From assembly GCA_963978905.1 (NCBI GenBank), contig OZ022261.1:22565686-22629685 (forward strand): 64,000 nt of DNA, in the 5' to 3' direction. Each line of letters opens with the position of its first letter. Position 1 is the first letter of the stretch. Below the pieces are notes generated by a model. It was not told where the DNA came from, ran no database searches, and saw only the letters and a program-made list of their open reading frames with translations. The stretch comes from Trichostrongylus colubriformis (Eukaryota > Nematoda > Chromadorea > Rhabditida > Trichostrongylidae). Below, in pieces: positions 41,226 to 54,100 of the stretch. The translations under genes and the position numbers were made by a program.

Positions 41226-41689
41226 CACTTAGGAAAGCTGCGTGACCTGATCTCATTGGACAGTGAAACACACACCGTGTGCTACGCTGAAATCTTAATT
41301 CATGACAAGTATCATGCTCTGACTCTTTAACCTTCCCTCTTTGTACGCCCGAGCCTCCAAGTGCAGATCCGATGAAACATTCATTAATATTCAGTTACGA
41401 TGGCTGTGAAAGACGAGCATGAATAATCGAGGGGATAAGAGTGTAGACTCACGTCTGCAGATTAAGATCGCTGGTTTCGATCTTCGCCAGTGTACAAAGC
41501 CATGACATGCACGAACTTGCAAACGTTCCCAGAGATAGGCTGAGGTTGACAGTCATCTGATGTAGAAACCTGGTCACACCAAAAGTGTCTGAAGTCGCAA
41601 AAGCGCCAGTTGTAAAGTTAAGACCCTTCTGTGTGGCATTTTTTGCGCAGATCCTCTTTCGAGTTCTGTGGTCAGTATGCGAGGGCTAC

Positions 41690-43985
41690 CGAGGGGTGAA
41701 CGACCTCGGCAAATGAAGCTGATTCGAATTGGGACTCTCGATATGAGATCGCTGACGGGCAAATTCCGGGAGGTGGCTGTCCTAATGAAACGCATGAGTG
41801 TCAAAGTCTTGTGCCTCTAGGGAACACGTTGGAAAGGGACTAAGGTAGGGAGTTCGGTGATTGTGTCAAACTTTTCCATAAGGGGGTTACATCAACCAGA
41901 GTGGCGTAACCATAGCCGTTGCAGAAACCGTTAAGGACTGTGTCTCTGCACTGGACAGGAACAACGACCGAATCATGGCTGTAAGGACAGACGCGAAGGA
42001 AGGGTAATGGAACTTGATGATCGTACGCCCTCAAGCGGCTGCCCCGAAACTAAGAAGGACGAGTTCTATCCAAGCCTCGATGACGCCATCAGAGAAGTCC
42101 CGGAAAATGACTACCTTACCTTGGCGGGAGACCTGAACGGTCATTTCGGCAGTGAAAAGAAAGGACTAGAGAGAGTGGACGAGGCAGGGGCATTGGGACA
42201 AGGATGTTGCTCGCGACGTGGCTCTTTGTAGTAAAAAAGATAGCTCAGAAGATAGCCTCAGCGGGGGAGTTGTGAAGTGGAACAAGGAAACATCCAAGCG
42301 TTGGCATAGAGCGCGAAGTTCAGAAGACTTCGCAACCTGTAAAAGTTGCAAAAGGCTTGCCAAGGCAACCATAGCCAAAACTACGAACACGGAATGGGTG
42401 TCTTGTACAAGAAATTACATGGCAGAGAGACGTAAAAATTCGTCTTCAGGCTGCTCAAAGCCCGACACTGAGCAACCCAGGACATAAGGGAGGTAAAGAT
42501 CGTAAAAGGCAGTGGCGAAGTAATCATGATGAAGTCAGCTGAAGTATAATGTGCGAGGGATATTTCTATGGGAATCTGAAGAGGAGTTCTCTCGAAAGGA
42601 AGGCTAGTCCCACCCTGCCCTGGACAAATAGAGTGCTCCGTCACGTGCTAGGAAGGATGAGAATCGGAAAGGCGAGTAGATGCGGTCCAGAGAGAGTAGA
42701 TGTGTGGAAGGCGCTACTAGAGTAAGGAATAGAGAGGTTCACTCGATTCCTCAAAACCGTAGTGGCTAAGGAAGGATCGCAGACAGCTGGAGAACGATCG
42801 CTCCCATCTTTAAGCAGAAGGATGATGTAATGGACAGCTCCAACTACCGCGGTATCAAGTTGACAGCGCACACCATGAAGCTTTACGAGACGCTATGCGA
42901 TGCGAGGCAGAGAAAACTCGTCCCCACCTACGAAGGGCAGTTCCGGTAATGTCTCAAAATTTACCACTGATGCCATCTTCATCTCCAACCTAGTGATGGA
43001 GAATTATCCAGAAAAGCCGCAGCCATGCTACATTCCGCGATCTTGAAAAGGCCTTCGACCGTTTCTCATGCCAGTACTCTGGAACGCAGTACGAGGACTC
43101 CATGTACCGAAACGGCTGTTGGCCGCATAAAGGATGCGTATGACGAAGCTAAGGCAGCGGTATGCACTCCTCACGGCCTTACGAATGAAGTAGATATAAA
43201 CGGTAGGAGTGCATCAAAGATCGACCCCCTTTCTCTTACTCCTCACGCTAGATGTGAAGGTTCGATTGACTGACCACTACAGACCATCCTCTACGCGAAT
43301 GACACAGAGGACAGTAGAGAAGTTTTTCAGGCAAATGTGCAGAAATGGCGGGACAGACCAGCACAGAATGACCCTCAAGAAGACCAAGTCCATAAGAGCC
43401 GAAGAATGCCTAGAACAGATGGGGGACTGCTATGGAAAGACTACCGAGTGTACACCTCCAGCACGTCAGAATTGGTCTAACGGCTGAAAGTACGGTGGAC
43501 TAAGCCGTGAAAACCCGGATAAACGCGGCATGAATAACATGGGGAGAGTCCACGGGGAACCTGTGCGATCGACGGTGCTACCGGACACCCAAGGGCTAGG
43601 TATGGTGAGGCCCGCATTTTTGTACAGGAGCGAATGCTGGCCCGCAACAAAGGTGCATGAAGGACAACTGCACGCCCTTGAAACGAGAATGTTGAGAAGG
43701 GCATGCCGCTGGATGCGACTTTGCAAGGTCAGAAACGAGGACATGAAAACAATGGAAGACTCCTGTCCAACTGAAGTTTAGGGAGCAGCTGCCGCGATGG
43801 TGTGGACACGTGCTGTGAAGACCAGAGCATCGCCCAAAAGGAAAGCACTAGAGTTTGAAGCGCAAGGGAAGCAACCACGTGGAATCCCAACGAAGAGGTG
43901 AGATACACGGTCGAGCCGCCATGAAGAGCAAGTGAAGGCAACGGCGGAAGAAGATGCCTAGGATAGAAACAAGTGAGGACGTCTG
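41690..43985 (+). mobile_element. Decayed RTE-type non-LTR retrotransposon
   Basis: Plus-strand fragments in shifting frames follow LINE order: endonuclease start (RIGTLDMRSLTGKFREVAVL near 41,720), LTLAGDLNGHFG near 42,115, reverse transcriptase pieces between 42,800 and 43,300, and the C-terminal block LYRSECWPATKVHEGQ near 43,620 followed by ETRMLRRACRW. Many stops and frameshifts make it inactive. Ends are approximate. Confidence 0.7.
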
Positions 43986-45145
43986 CCAATAAAAGCTGAC
44001 CCTGCGACGGCGTGCGACTAACGCTAGAGAGAAGAAAAATACTACTTATAAAAGGATACCGACCTCTAGTTTCGACTTACCTGTGTGATAGCTCAACCGT
44101 TTATCTCTTGATTTCTGCATCTATGGATTTGATCTGTAATGAACGTACTTGTGTGTAATATTTGGTCGTAAGGAAAGTTTTGGCTCGCCATCCGAATTTA
44201 CCTCCGCGAGATCATAACATGGCTCGAACTGTATCTTTTCTCAAGAAGCAGACACCATTCGATTGAACTCACTCTTGCCAACGTCATATTATGCACTTGT
44301 TCATCCGATTTCAATGGAAATCTGATGAATTTTATCGCGGGAAATCGTGAAAAGTCAAATCCAAGTCATCATACTTCCTGACCACTCTGCTGCTGAGGAG
44401 CTGTCCAGATGTTTGGAAAGGTAGAGTTTAGTTAGCGCTAGATCTTGTGAGTATGACAGACCAGTAAAAGCTCCAGCCTACAGTACTTCCAGTTTCTGAG
44501 AGACGATCTGTGATGAATGCGATGGCGCATCCGTTGCTCCGAGGGGTTGCGCAGTACCCACTTTTCCGTTGGCAAATCAGAGCTATTTTAGGTAGTTAAC
44601 CATAGGTGTATTGCGAAGGCATTATAGTCAGCCATAGGTGTATTGCAAAGGCATTTACTTTTAGATATCCCCTGCAACTACAAACACTCATCACTTTCTG
44701 CTGTTCTAATCAAAGCGCTTTGAACAGTTGAAAATCTGAGCAACTCACTCTCATTTTTGTACTTCTAGAACCATGGACAAACCGTACATCACATTCTGCT
44801 CCCCTTGCAGTTCCCACATTTGTAGTTGCCTGCGTTACGGATCGACCAAACTGGAACTTGTGAAGTGAAATCATTCAGAAAGTATCCTTTTGTTGTACAT
44901 TGAATTTTCCCTGACAATTCAAAGACCTCATCGAACCCACACTCGGAAAGGGTCACTTTCTATCTAGCTAAGGAGAACAATGTTAAGCTAATTTGAACTG
45001 AAGCGCTTTAAAAATTTAATTCATCTTGTGAATGCGTAAAAGCGGCCTGAACTCCCCTTACAACCTTGTTGGAAGGCACTGCACTCTTTGGAATCCAACC
45101 GGAGTATTGCATTTACAAGCACATTTTATCAGTATGAGTTTTCAG

Positions 45146-48100
45146 ATTGATCAATGTTATCCTGGTGTATCAGGTTCAAGTCCGACAAAAAAGCCAAGTG
45201 CGACCACGAAGAAGTCAAGTGCATCAGATCCTGATCTACAGGTGCGTTTTAATATGGGATTCACATCTCTCAGAAAAAATTCCATCGTTTGAAAGGAGAA
45301 GATATGGAAACGTGAATTCGAGACAGTGCGTGTAAAAGTGCGGTATACATATGCACCCTAGCGCTACCAAAGCACTATCACATACTTGCATTATGAGCTA
45401 CCTTTCCATTTCTTCGAGGCAAATCACTGTTTCAGACTCTCGTCGATAATATGCGAGCAGCCGATGTTGACAAGGCCGGTCCTAATGATTACATACTGAA
45501 TTGGGGCAACAAGGCATCGGGAAATACGAAAACCAGTCCAAACCAGTACGTTCTATTCTCAAGAAATTCCTTCTCGAATTTCCTCTCATTCTATCAGTTC
45601 TATCCCCAATTCTTCAGACTCTTCACTTATGTCAATGAGTCTCTTTTCCAAAGACCAGTCTATGCCACCTTGATAGATGTGTTCAACAAAAATCTTTTCA
45701 CTCCAGAGGTGAGTTCACCACTGCAATGCAAGCGTTTTTAATCACGGACATAAACAAATTCCTCGGAAGTAAAATGAGAAAACTGAAAGGGATCTACTGT
45801 CACGGATTCATTAACGTGCCAGACCAAGTCGCAAGCCCAAAAGTCTTCAAATGCAATGAGTGGAAGAAAAAATGAGATACATAAACCCGCTTATCTACTC
45901 GGAATCGTTAGAAGGATACTTCATTCTTATTATAAACGTGACGCCACTGTGGACGCAGCACGTAAAAAGCGTGCAGTCATGTGACGAGCACCTCGTGAAT
46001 TGTACATCTTACACGGAAAGCCCATCAGGTCATGGTGAGCTTTTCCGAAACGGTTTTTTGTATTCTATAGGGTCACACACATTAAGCAAAAAACCGGTCT
46101 CAAATCTGGCTAAATGGTTTTGGGTGGCCCAGAAAATGAGTGACAAATGTCGTCTAGAAAGGAACAATTTTGACAAGGTCGCTGCAAGGCTTCCCAGCTG
46201 CGGTGTTCAGTATATGCATATCTGAAGACTGTTCAAACCCACGCCAAAACTACTGCGAGCTGATTCAAAAATGTAGAATCACTCATAGTAATTGCTAAAC
46301 GAAGCAAAAGAAACTCATAGGGGATGCATAGGGCACGGTACTGACAGTGGTTGTATGGCCGAATGGATGGGGGGGATGGACTGGCATTGGCACGGGGATG
46401 AGGGTGTTCGTGGTTCAACTCCACTCGACGTTGTCGAGCGCTGTACTATTTGCGCACATGCAAAATGACTGCAACTTTCGTCGCTGGTGCACGAAAGTGA
46501 CCTCATTTGCAAGCTTCCATTGGTTGAGCTGTTTGGAGCCTTCGGCGCCCCTAGCACGCGTACCATGCGTTTCCGTGCAAAACTAGTGTGATACTCGTGC
46601 TCAGGAGACTCAACTAGCCCTAGATACAAAATATTATCCAAATTGAGATTTTGACCCAAACTCGAGACAGTGGGATGGACGTGTGTACATAGTCACTACT
46701 CTACTTGTACAAACGAACAACTAGAAGCATTGCTTAACAATGGAACATGTGTAGAATCAACGCAACCCAAGTGAACTGCACCTAGCAACACCGTGCTATG
46801 GCAAAAGATAGCAAACATTTCCTAATATCGGCTACCGACCTCCTTTCGTTACGGTAGTATAATACTATTGGTCGCCCAAATTTCCGGTTTAGGTCCAAAT
46901 CACGATCAGGCTGAAAACTTGTTGCCTAGGGTAGTTCGACCTCCTGAGCATGAATATCACACGTACTTTGCGGGAAAACGCCTAATTCTCCTGTTATGAG
47001 CGTTGGCAGGTCCAAACCAATCATTCGCTTAATACGCAAAAACACAGGAGATAGCGGTTCCGTGGTAGAACAAAAATTGATTTTGCACTTATTTTTCACG
47101 TATGGTCTTATATAAGCACAAATGGATGAAAACTAGAGAAATGCAAAAGTTTGTCCTGAGCGGTTATCAACCAATTCTGGACCCCCCCCCCCAAAAACCA
47201 TTTAGCCGAATTTGAGGGCGGTTTTCTGCTTCATGTATGTGACCCTATAAAAAGCAAAAAACCGTTTTGAAAAAGCTCACCATGACCTGATGGGCTTTCC
47301 TTGTTAGGGTGGAAGTATGTTCAGAGCGGCCGTTATTATAACTGGCCTTCTTACACGCAGTGTGCTGTAGAATTTCTAGTCGCTACGACAGTGCCTATAC
47401 TCAACGGTTTGGTAGCGAGCTTGTTACCGAGCTGTGGGTTTCCTTTTGTTTTTTGTCTTCTTTGCTTGAAAAGGTATGTGAGTAACTCGCTTTCCTCTAG
47501 TATAGACGTGGTCGACGATATTTCTTACACGCTTGTCTGCTCATTTCCCATGTGCTCCGAACACTTTATGGAAAAGCGTAATTCTTATCTGAGACTAGGA
47601 TTAAGGTGTGCACGGCTGAGCAAGCGATGACTGGTTTCCGTAAAGCCACACTGCAGCAGGTCTTCGACACATGGACTGCTACGGATGTCTTTAATCTGGC
47701 TTTCCAGTACCTGCAAAAGAAAAGTACTGCACCTCATTCCTCCATGTAAATGCAAAGAAAACTTTTTGAATTCAGAATACACTCACGCGACTGACATGGC
47801 AACATTGAAGGCTTTTCTTTGGAACTTGTGGTTCGGCACCTATTCACGCTGTAATGGAGCAATTGGAAGTTCAGGTTAGTGTATATGGATATATTCTCAG
47901 AACGTCATAAAATCGAAACTTTCCCTCAAGCTGTACAGCTTCGGGAACTCGTCCACATGTATCAGTTTCCCATTTGCGCCCTTTTCTGAACTTCGATTCC
48001 GCAGGCCTCGGTGCTACACATTATGCAAGTGAACTAAAGCTGAAGAAACCAATTTTCATAACAATAACAATGTAAAATGTTTACGACGCTGTCTTACGAT

Positions 48101-51100
48101 TGTGAAGCATTGGATCCTCATATGCAAATCCCGTCTTTTAACTTACAACGTTCGGCATGCAACAGATGGTGCACGATTTAAACTACAATTACTTGGTTCT
48201 TCGAAAGTACCGTGGTCAAATGCTTCAGCAATGTTTTCGAATATGGAGAATAACATATCCTTCTGGGACCCTTCTCCTTTAAAAAGGAGTTAGGATCTTG
48301 GCAAGACGCTTTTGAACAGCACATGCAGCAAGGAATGACAAAGCACTTTACTGTTAGGGGCGTTATACATGTGCATGCTCTTCTTATGTTTTTCAAAGAA
48401 CCGTATAATAACAGTCTTTATGTAATGAATACTCGGCGTTCACTAGTGGGTTATACATATAATACACGAGACCTATTGCTACTGTTGGTTTTATTTATGA
48501 CCGCAATTGCAATTTTTACAAAAACTTAAACTGCGGCATTTTTGTGATGAACCGAACATTTGGTTTTCAGCGCCGGAGCTTCTACTCGGGAGTATGGGGC
48601 AACCTAATTTGGATAGTTCCTTCCAACATCTACACGATAATCACAGATTTCTTTGAAGGAACTGGAGATTAGCAGGACATCTACTTTCCCCTTCGTGTGA
48701 ACTTCTACCGGGATTACTCTTCTATTGGCTGTGTGGCTCACTTCTTAACTGTACAAAAATTTAATTTGTTAAGTGGTGGGGTTAAAGCACGAACCGATTT
48801 TTACAATGGTGCCATGACTGATAGATGTATTGTCCTCCATACTAGAAAACGTGTCGTAACAGTTTAAGCTCTCAGAATTCGATGCTTTTATATAAACCGA
48901 AAAAATACGATTCTGGGTGGCCAAGTGCAATACATGATGTCGCACGATTCGAAAAAAGAAAAAAAGCCTCGGTCCGTTGTGCTAAAGTGCGAATTTCCCA
49001 AAACCATCCCACCGAGTTCGCTGTGAAGAGTGCAAGCCCAAACACCAGTCTCACCATATAACATAAAAGCCGTGCCTTTTCTATAGGATGGGAGCATGTG
49101 TTCGTTGGAGAATGGAAAGGTACCACAATTGATGGGCAACATGACTGGACCAGGTATTACCTGCTACAGAAAGCCGATCACATCAACTATCATGGGTATT
49201 ACTCGTACGTCGTGGTAAGTTCTTATGCTGACGGTTTTACTGCAACATTGTGATCCTGCAAGATCTTGTCATGCATTTCCGGTTCCCAAAGTGCGTTCTT
49301 CACAGGTGCTGAGAAGGGTATAGTTTTTCGGAGGGCGGAATATTTATGACAACTGTCAGGGGAAGCCGATGGTTTATGGAAAAACGTAGCGACAGTTGCG
49401 GTGGCCCTTTTTGGGCTCATTAATGAGCTCGGTTGACCGTCCCTGGCTTAGCTCCTTCCATAACAATGAGTGCGTCATTTGACAGCGTCCCACTGCTACG
49501 TATCACACATCTGTGTGTCTCCGATCGATACCGACTCGTGATGCAGTGCGCGGGAGAGCACGCCAGTGGCCATTATTGAGGGGTTACAGCTATCCAGTGG
49601 GCCACTGAACATTTGTTAGCTTCTTTTTTACTGTCGCACTTCCTTATAAGTCTGCATCCATGTTTAAGGTCGGATAAATCATCACCTTGCTGTCTTTGAG
49701 TGGCTGACATACATGGGGGACCAGAGGTCAAAGTGGCCGTTTGTAGTAGGATACACATGGCCCAACATATTTTCGGGCATTGATCTCGAATATGGTTTCT
49801 AAATTCGCAAAACGATTCTCCGAGCAGGGTTATAAAACCTTATCGTTGAACGCCTGCTCAAGTACATCACAGGAGAGAGGACTGCCACCTGGCAGAGAGG
49901 TAAGTGTCCCTTTCCATGAACTGACGATTGTTCGGACCCTTGCGCAGTCGCTATTTCCGATTTTGTTGGCCGTTTTTACTGGCTATGGAAGACACTTCTA
50001 CTTAATATTCTCGTACTTTGGTGTTCCTTTTGGCATAAGACATGCAAACATCAAACATTAAATGGTGAGCTGAGCACTTTTCGCAATTGTCATGTCCTAT
50101 TGCGCTTAATCTTTCTGAACAGGGTATCTTCATCATTTTATGAGCAAATGCTTCCAGTACAAAATGATTGAAACATACAAACTTCACAATGGGCAAATGA
50201 TAAAAACAGAATTCGTCACAGTCTGTCCTGTCACAAACACTCACCAACTGTGAAGGAAAACAAAACTGCCCAGGCATCTCAAAATCTCCCGGGTGGGCGC
50301 TTAAACAATCAGAAACATGTCATGAGTATGATAGAAATCTCTTAAGCCTAACGGCACAGAATTAAGTACACAAGCAAAAGGATGGGGAGGATGGGGTCAC
50401 GTGCAAGGTCAAGCGTGGCGTCGAGGAAAATTTTCAAAAAATACGACCCTCCCCCCCCCCCTAAAAAAATGGGGGGCTCCATACGATCCTGAGGCCATAT
50501 TCCTGACGAAATGAGAGAAAAGAAAAAACAGGAGTCAGTACTCATATTCCAGAACAAAAGCGTATAACAATAAGATGAGAATCTAACATGTTCAGTACTT
50601 ATATTCCGAAACGAAAGCGTCGCCGACCTTTGGTAATTTGCTCGTCCTCTGATGACAAAGGAGAAGGCTCAAACGTCATGCAAGTTATACGGCAGGTAAT
50701 GGATGGAAAAACAAGAATAGAAAAGTTAGAAACTAAATAGTAGCCATGTAATGCGCTCCACTGCGCCCCATCTGATCGCCGCGTCGCTACCGCAATAGCG
50801 ACGCAGCGATCAGATTGGGCGCGGTATATTCCCAATGATAAATTTGGGCATCCGTGGAAAGCTCGAAACTTTACTTACACTCCACCATTCAAAGTACTGT
50901 AAACCGTTTCCTTAAAGGCAGCATCAGCGCGCAAAGTGGTTATTGAGAAATCCGTGAAAGAAGTTACTTACATGGAAACTATGAGCTTAAGAAGGCTATC
51001 TGTGGCGGAATCCCGGTGAAAAGGTGCGCCTCCGAGCTGTAGAAACGGCGCAACGGATAAGAGCCGCCGCCTTGGGATGATCGACCCCGCCTCCAATCGA

Positions 51101-54100
51101 CGTGATAGCTGGTTGGCTACGATGAGAGCGGCCAAGGATGTGCGGTGAGATCGAAGGTATTGAGCGCGCTTTCGTTTTTTAACCTCACCCTCACTCCAGG
51201 AAAAAGATGCTGTCATATTTTCAAAGACTCCCTTGTGTTTACTTGGCAGCATGCCAATGGAAATTTCGTCCGGAGTATCCGCCTCTTGACGAAAGTCGTC
51301 CGCGTTGAGGATCAACGGAGAAGGGGGTCCTATTTCTCGGGTTTGGCCATTTTCCTCGGTTTTTTCCACTGTCCTGTTACTAGGCATTTCGACTTTCAAA
51401 TTCACTACTTCTTTTACCTTTCGTCCGAATTTTCCCTAATGCAGCTTTCAATGGCTTCCTTAGACCAATCTAATTGCCGCTTGGTTTCCCTAGTGGTTGC
51501 GTAGTTTTCGATATGGGTATCTAGTCGAAGGTGTTTCCCGTCAAATGGGAATAACTTCTTTGAAACTTGACCATATAGATGCGGTCTTGTTGCCCGGGGT
51601 CTGCGGGGTTGCCGCTTTTGAATGACCACCTGTTATGCCATATCCCGAAATGGAAGGAGTTATTTCGACGGAAGCCACTCAAGGAAGAGTTCTTCGTCGA
51701 AGTTGCGACGTACGTATCTTCCCACGTATCCTAAAAAAATGATCCATTGTGCCTTACTCCTCCAGTACGCATCTTCTGCTATCAAAAGACCAACGAGTGG
51801 GTGATTGGCCTTGACTGTCCTCGTTGTGGGATGCGCCATGCATGAGGGTTCCCTTCCCATCCCCAGCAATTACAAACGGATCTTCCGGTCCGCATAGTGG
51901 CCCGTTAGCATCAGATCACGTACTTGAAATCGTAGTAAGACATGAAAACAGTTCATATCAGCTAATTCTTCGTTTTCAACCCATAGTTTCTGAAGTATTC
52001 ATCCACGGTTCCCATGGATAGAAATCGCTTACCACCGTTAATCCGTCAATTTTGGAGGTGTCTCTGTACGTGATTCCGATGCCAGCGGATCAATGAAAGG
52101 GTTATTGGCATTGACCGGCTTCGTGTGGAGCGCCCCATGCATGAGATTTCTACGATGATCATGTTAAATTAGTTTTGGGTTCGAACCCAGCCAGCCAGTT
52201 TTACTCCATCACCCCTTCACACTTTAAAACCTCAGCCTGAGAAATTCCGTTTATCACTACCTACCTCAACGACTACGATCCCCTTCCCTCCCAGCGGACC
52301 AAATACGACCCCCCCCCTGTCGAGGATTACTCGACGAAGGTTTGACTTTGATCACGAGTAAAACTGGAAGTCGATGCTATGTGCAATCACACGAGCCGTC
52401 ACGTCATTTAAATATTTCCTCGAGTGGTAAGAAAAATGGCTTCATGAAGCTTGTTGCACGTGGTAGAACGATTGCCACTTCCAAACGAAGTAGATCATTT
52501 TTGGTTATCGGAAAATACTAACGCTTCTAACGGTATCGACCGACTATGATAGATGCAAAGAGTGCTCAGCTTACCAATTGACCGTGTCTTATGTCAAAAG
52601 GACCATCAAATACCACGATATCAAAATAGAAGTGCCATGTGTAGCCACTAAAAGAGGCTTAACAAAATAAAAATTGACGTCTGTATATGGACTAGAATCA
52701 TCTTCTTCAGTTTATGGAGTGTGATGCTACCTCGTTATCAGGCGGCTGCTGGCGGCTCTCTTTCCTCTGGTGTATTTGAGCCGCCGTTCATTGGAAAAGT
52801 GTTTTGTAACTCTGCTCAGAGAATCGTTTTGTGAATTTGGAAAGTTGATTCTAGATCAGCGTCCGAACTTACGTCGGATCGGACCGCAGTATCCCATTAC
52901 ATCCGGCCACTTCGACCTCAGGTCCTTCCTCTTAGTCGAGGATTGCTTTTCATGCTCTTCTAAAACTAGCAGAAACAGAGAAATTTCTTATCGCTAATTG
53001 ATGAAGGCGTATAATACGGCATCCTAAGTACAGATGTGCCGTGACAAGTACTGTAGGAGAGCAGGTAATGTTGAAGTTCACTGGTCCAGGGGCTTGTGAA
53101 GGAATTGGTATTAGGTTACTCAATAGTCTACAGATACCGAAGAAATTTCATGGCACACCTCAAAACATCTTCCGGTGCGGTAATGAGTTGGTAGTGTCGT
53201 ATATTCATTAAAAGTGGCTCAGGAGGGAAGCAAATATGGATTCCTTCGACGTCTACCAGTGCGGAATAGAGTAGGTGGGCACAAATTCTGGGGTACCCAC
53301 CGGTCGCAGTTTCAAGCTATTCTTAAGTCTCATTCTCAGCAATGGGAAGTGGTGACTCTTTTGGTTTATTCTCAGCAGCGACGACGGAAAGTAACAATGG
53401 ATGATGTTGAGCTCAAAGAAATCGTGCACGGAAAATGAGCTTTTCTGTTACCCATATATTTATGTTGTATTTGCCTAATGTCACTCGAAAAAATGAATCC
53501 GGCCGAGATACAGCACCACAAAATCTCGGCCGGGTGGGCGGGGCCTCAGAGTAAAGGCCCTGTCCTGTCATCCGTCGAGGATGGGAGCGGAGAATGGTAC
53601 GGTTTCCGTAACTTTCTGTTCCTACAGTGAGTCTCCGACCGCGGCGGACGACGGAGCGGGCACTTGCTCTGAGGCCACGCCCACCCGGCCGAGATTTTGT
53701 GGTGCTGTATCTTGGCGAATTCACATTTTTCGCGTGAAATTTTGCATGCGGCCCACTTTAGGCAAATACAACATAAATATATGTATGGATGACAAAAAAC
53801 CCATCCTTCCGTGAAAGATTCTTTGAAGGCAGCATTAGGGGAAAGTCGGACGAAAAGCAAAATCAGTAGTGGATCTGAAAGTCGAGATGCGTAGTAACAG
53901 GACAGTGGAGAAAAAACGGATGGAAATGGCAAAAAAAAACCCGAGAAATAGGACCCTCTTCTCTCGTTGATCCTCAACGCTTACGACCTTTCCGTAAAGA
54001 GGCGGATAGTCCGAACGGAATTTTCATTTGCGTGCTGCCTAGTAAACACAAGGAAATGTTTTGAATAAGACAGCATCTGTTTTTTAGAGTGAGTTTCAGG

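Larger units (their letters stand above)
40542..45145. other. Stretch with decayed elements upstream of EndoU gene B
   Basis: Apart from the inverted-repeat element at 40,890-41,225 and the RTE remnant at 41,690-43,985, nothing recognisable is present. A 32-bp unit (CATAGGTGTATTGCGAAGGC-like) is duplicated near 44,600-44,660. The first exon and signal peptide of EndoU gene B probably lie here or further upstream, but none could be identified. Confidence 0.4.

Noticed and set aside
49780..49900. Open stretch ending at a GTAAGT donor inside EndoU gene B
   Set aside because: Exons 49,087-49,214 and 55,755-55,833 already join in phase, and the peptide does not fit the EndoU domain.
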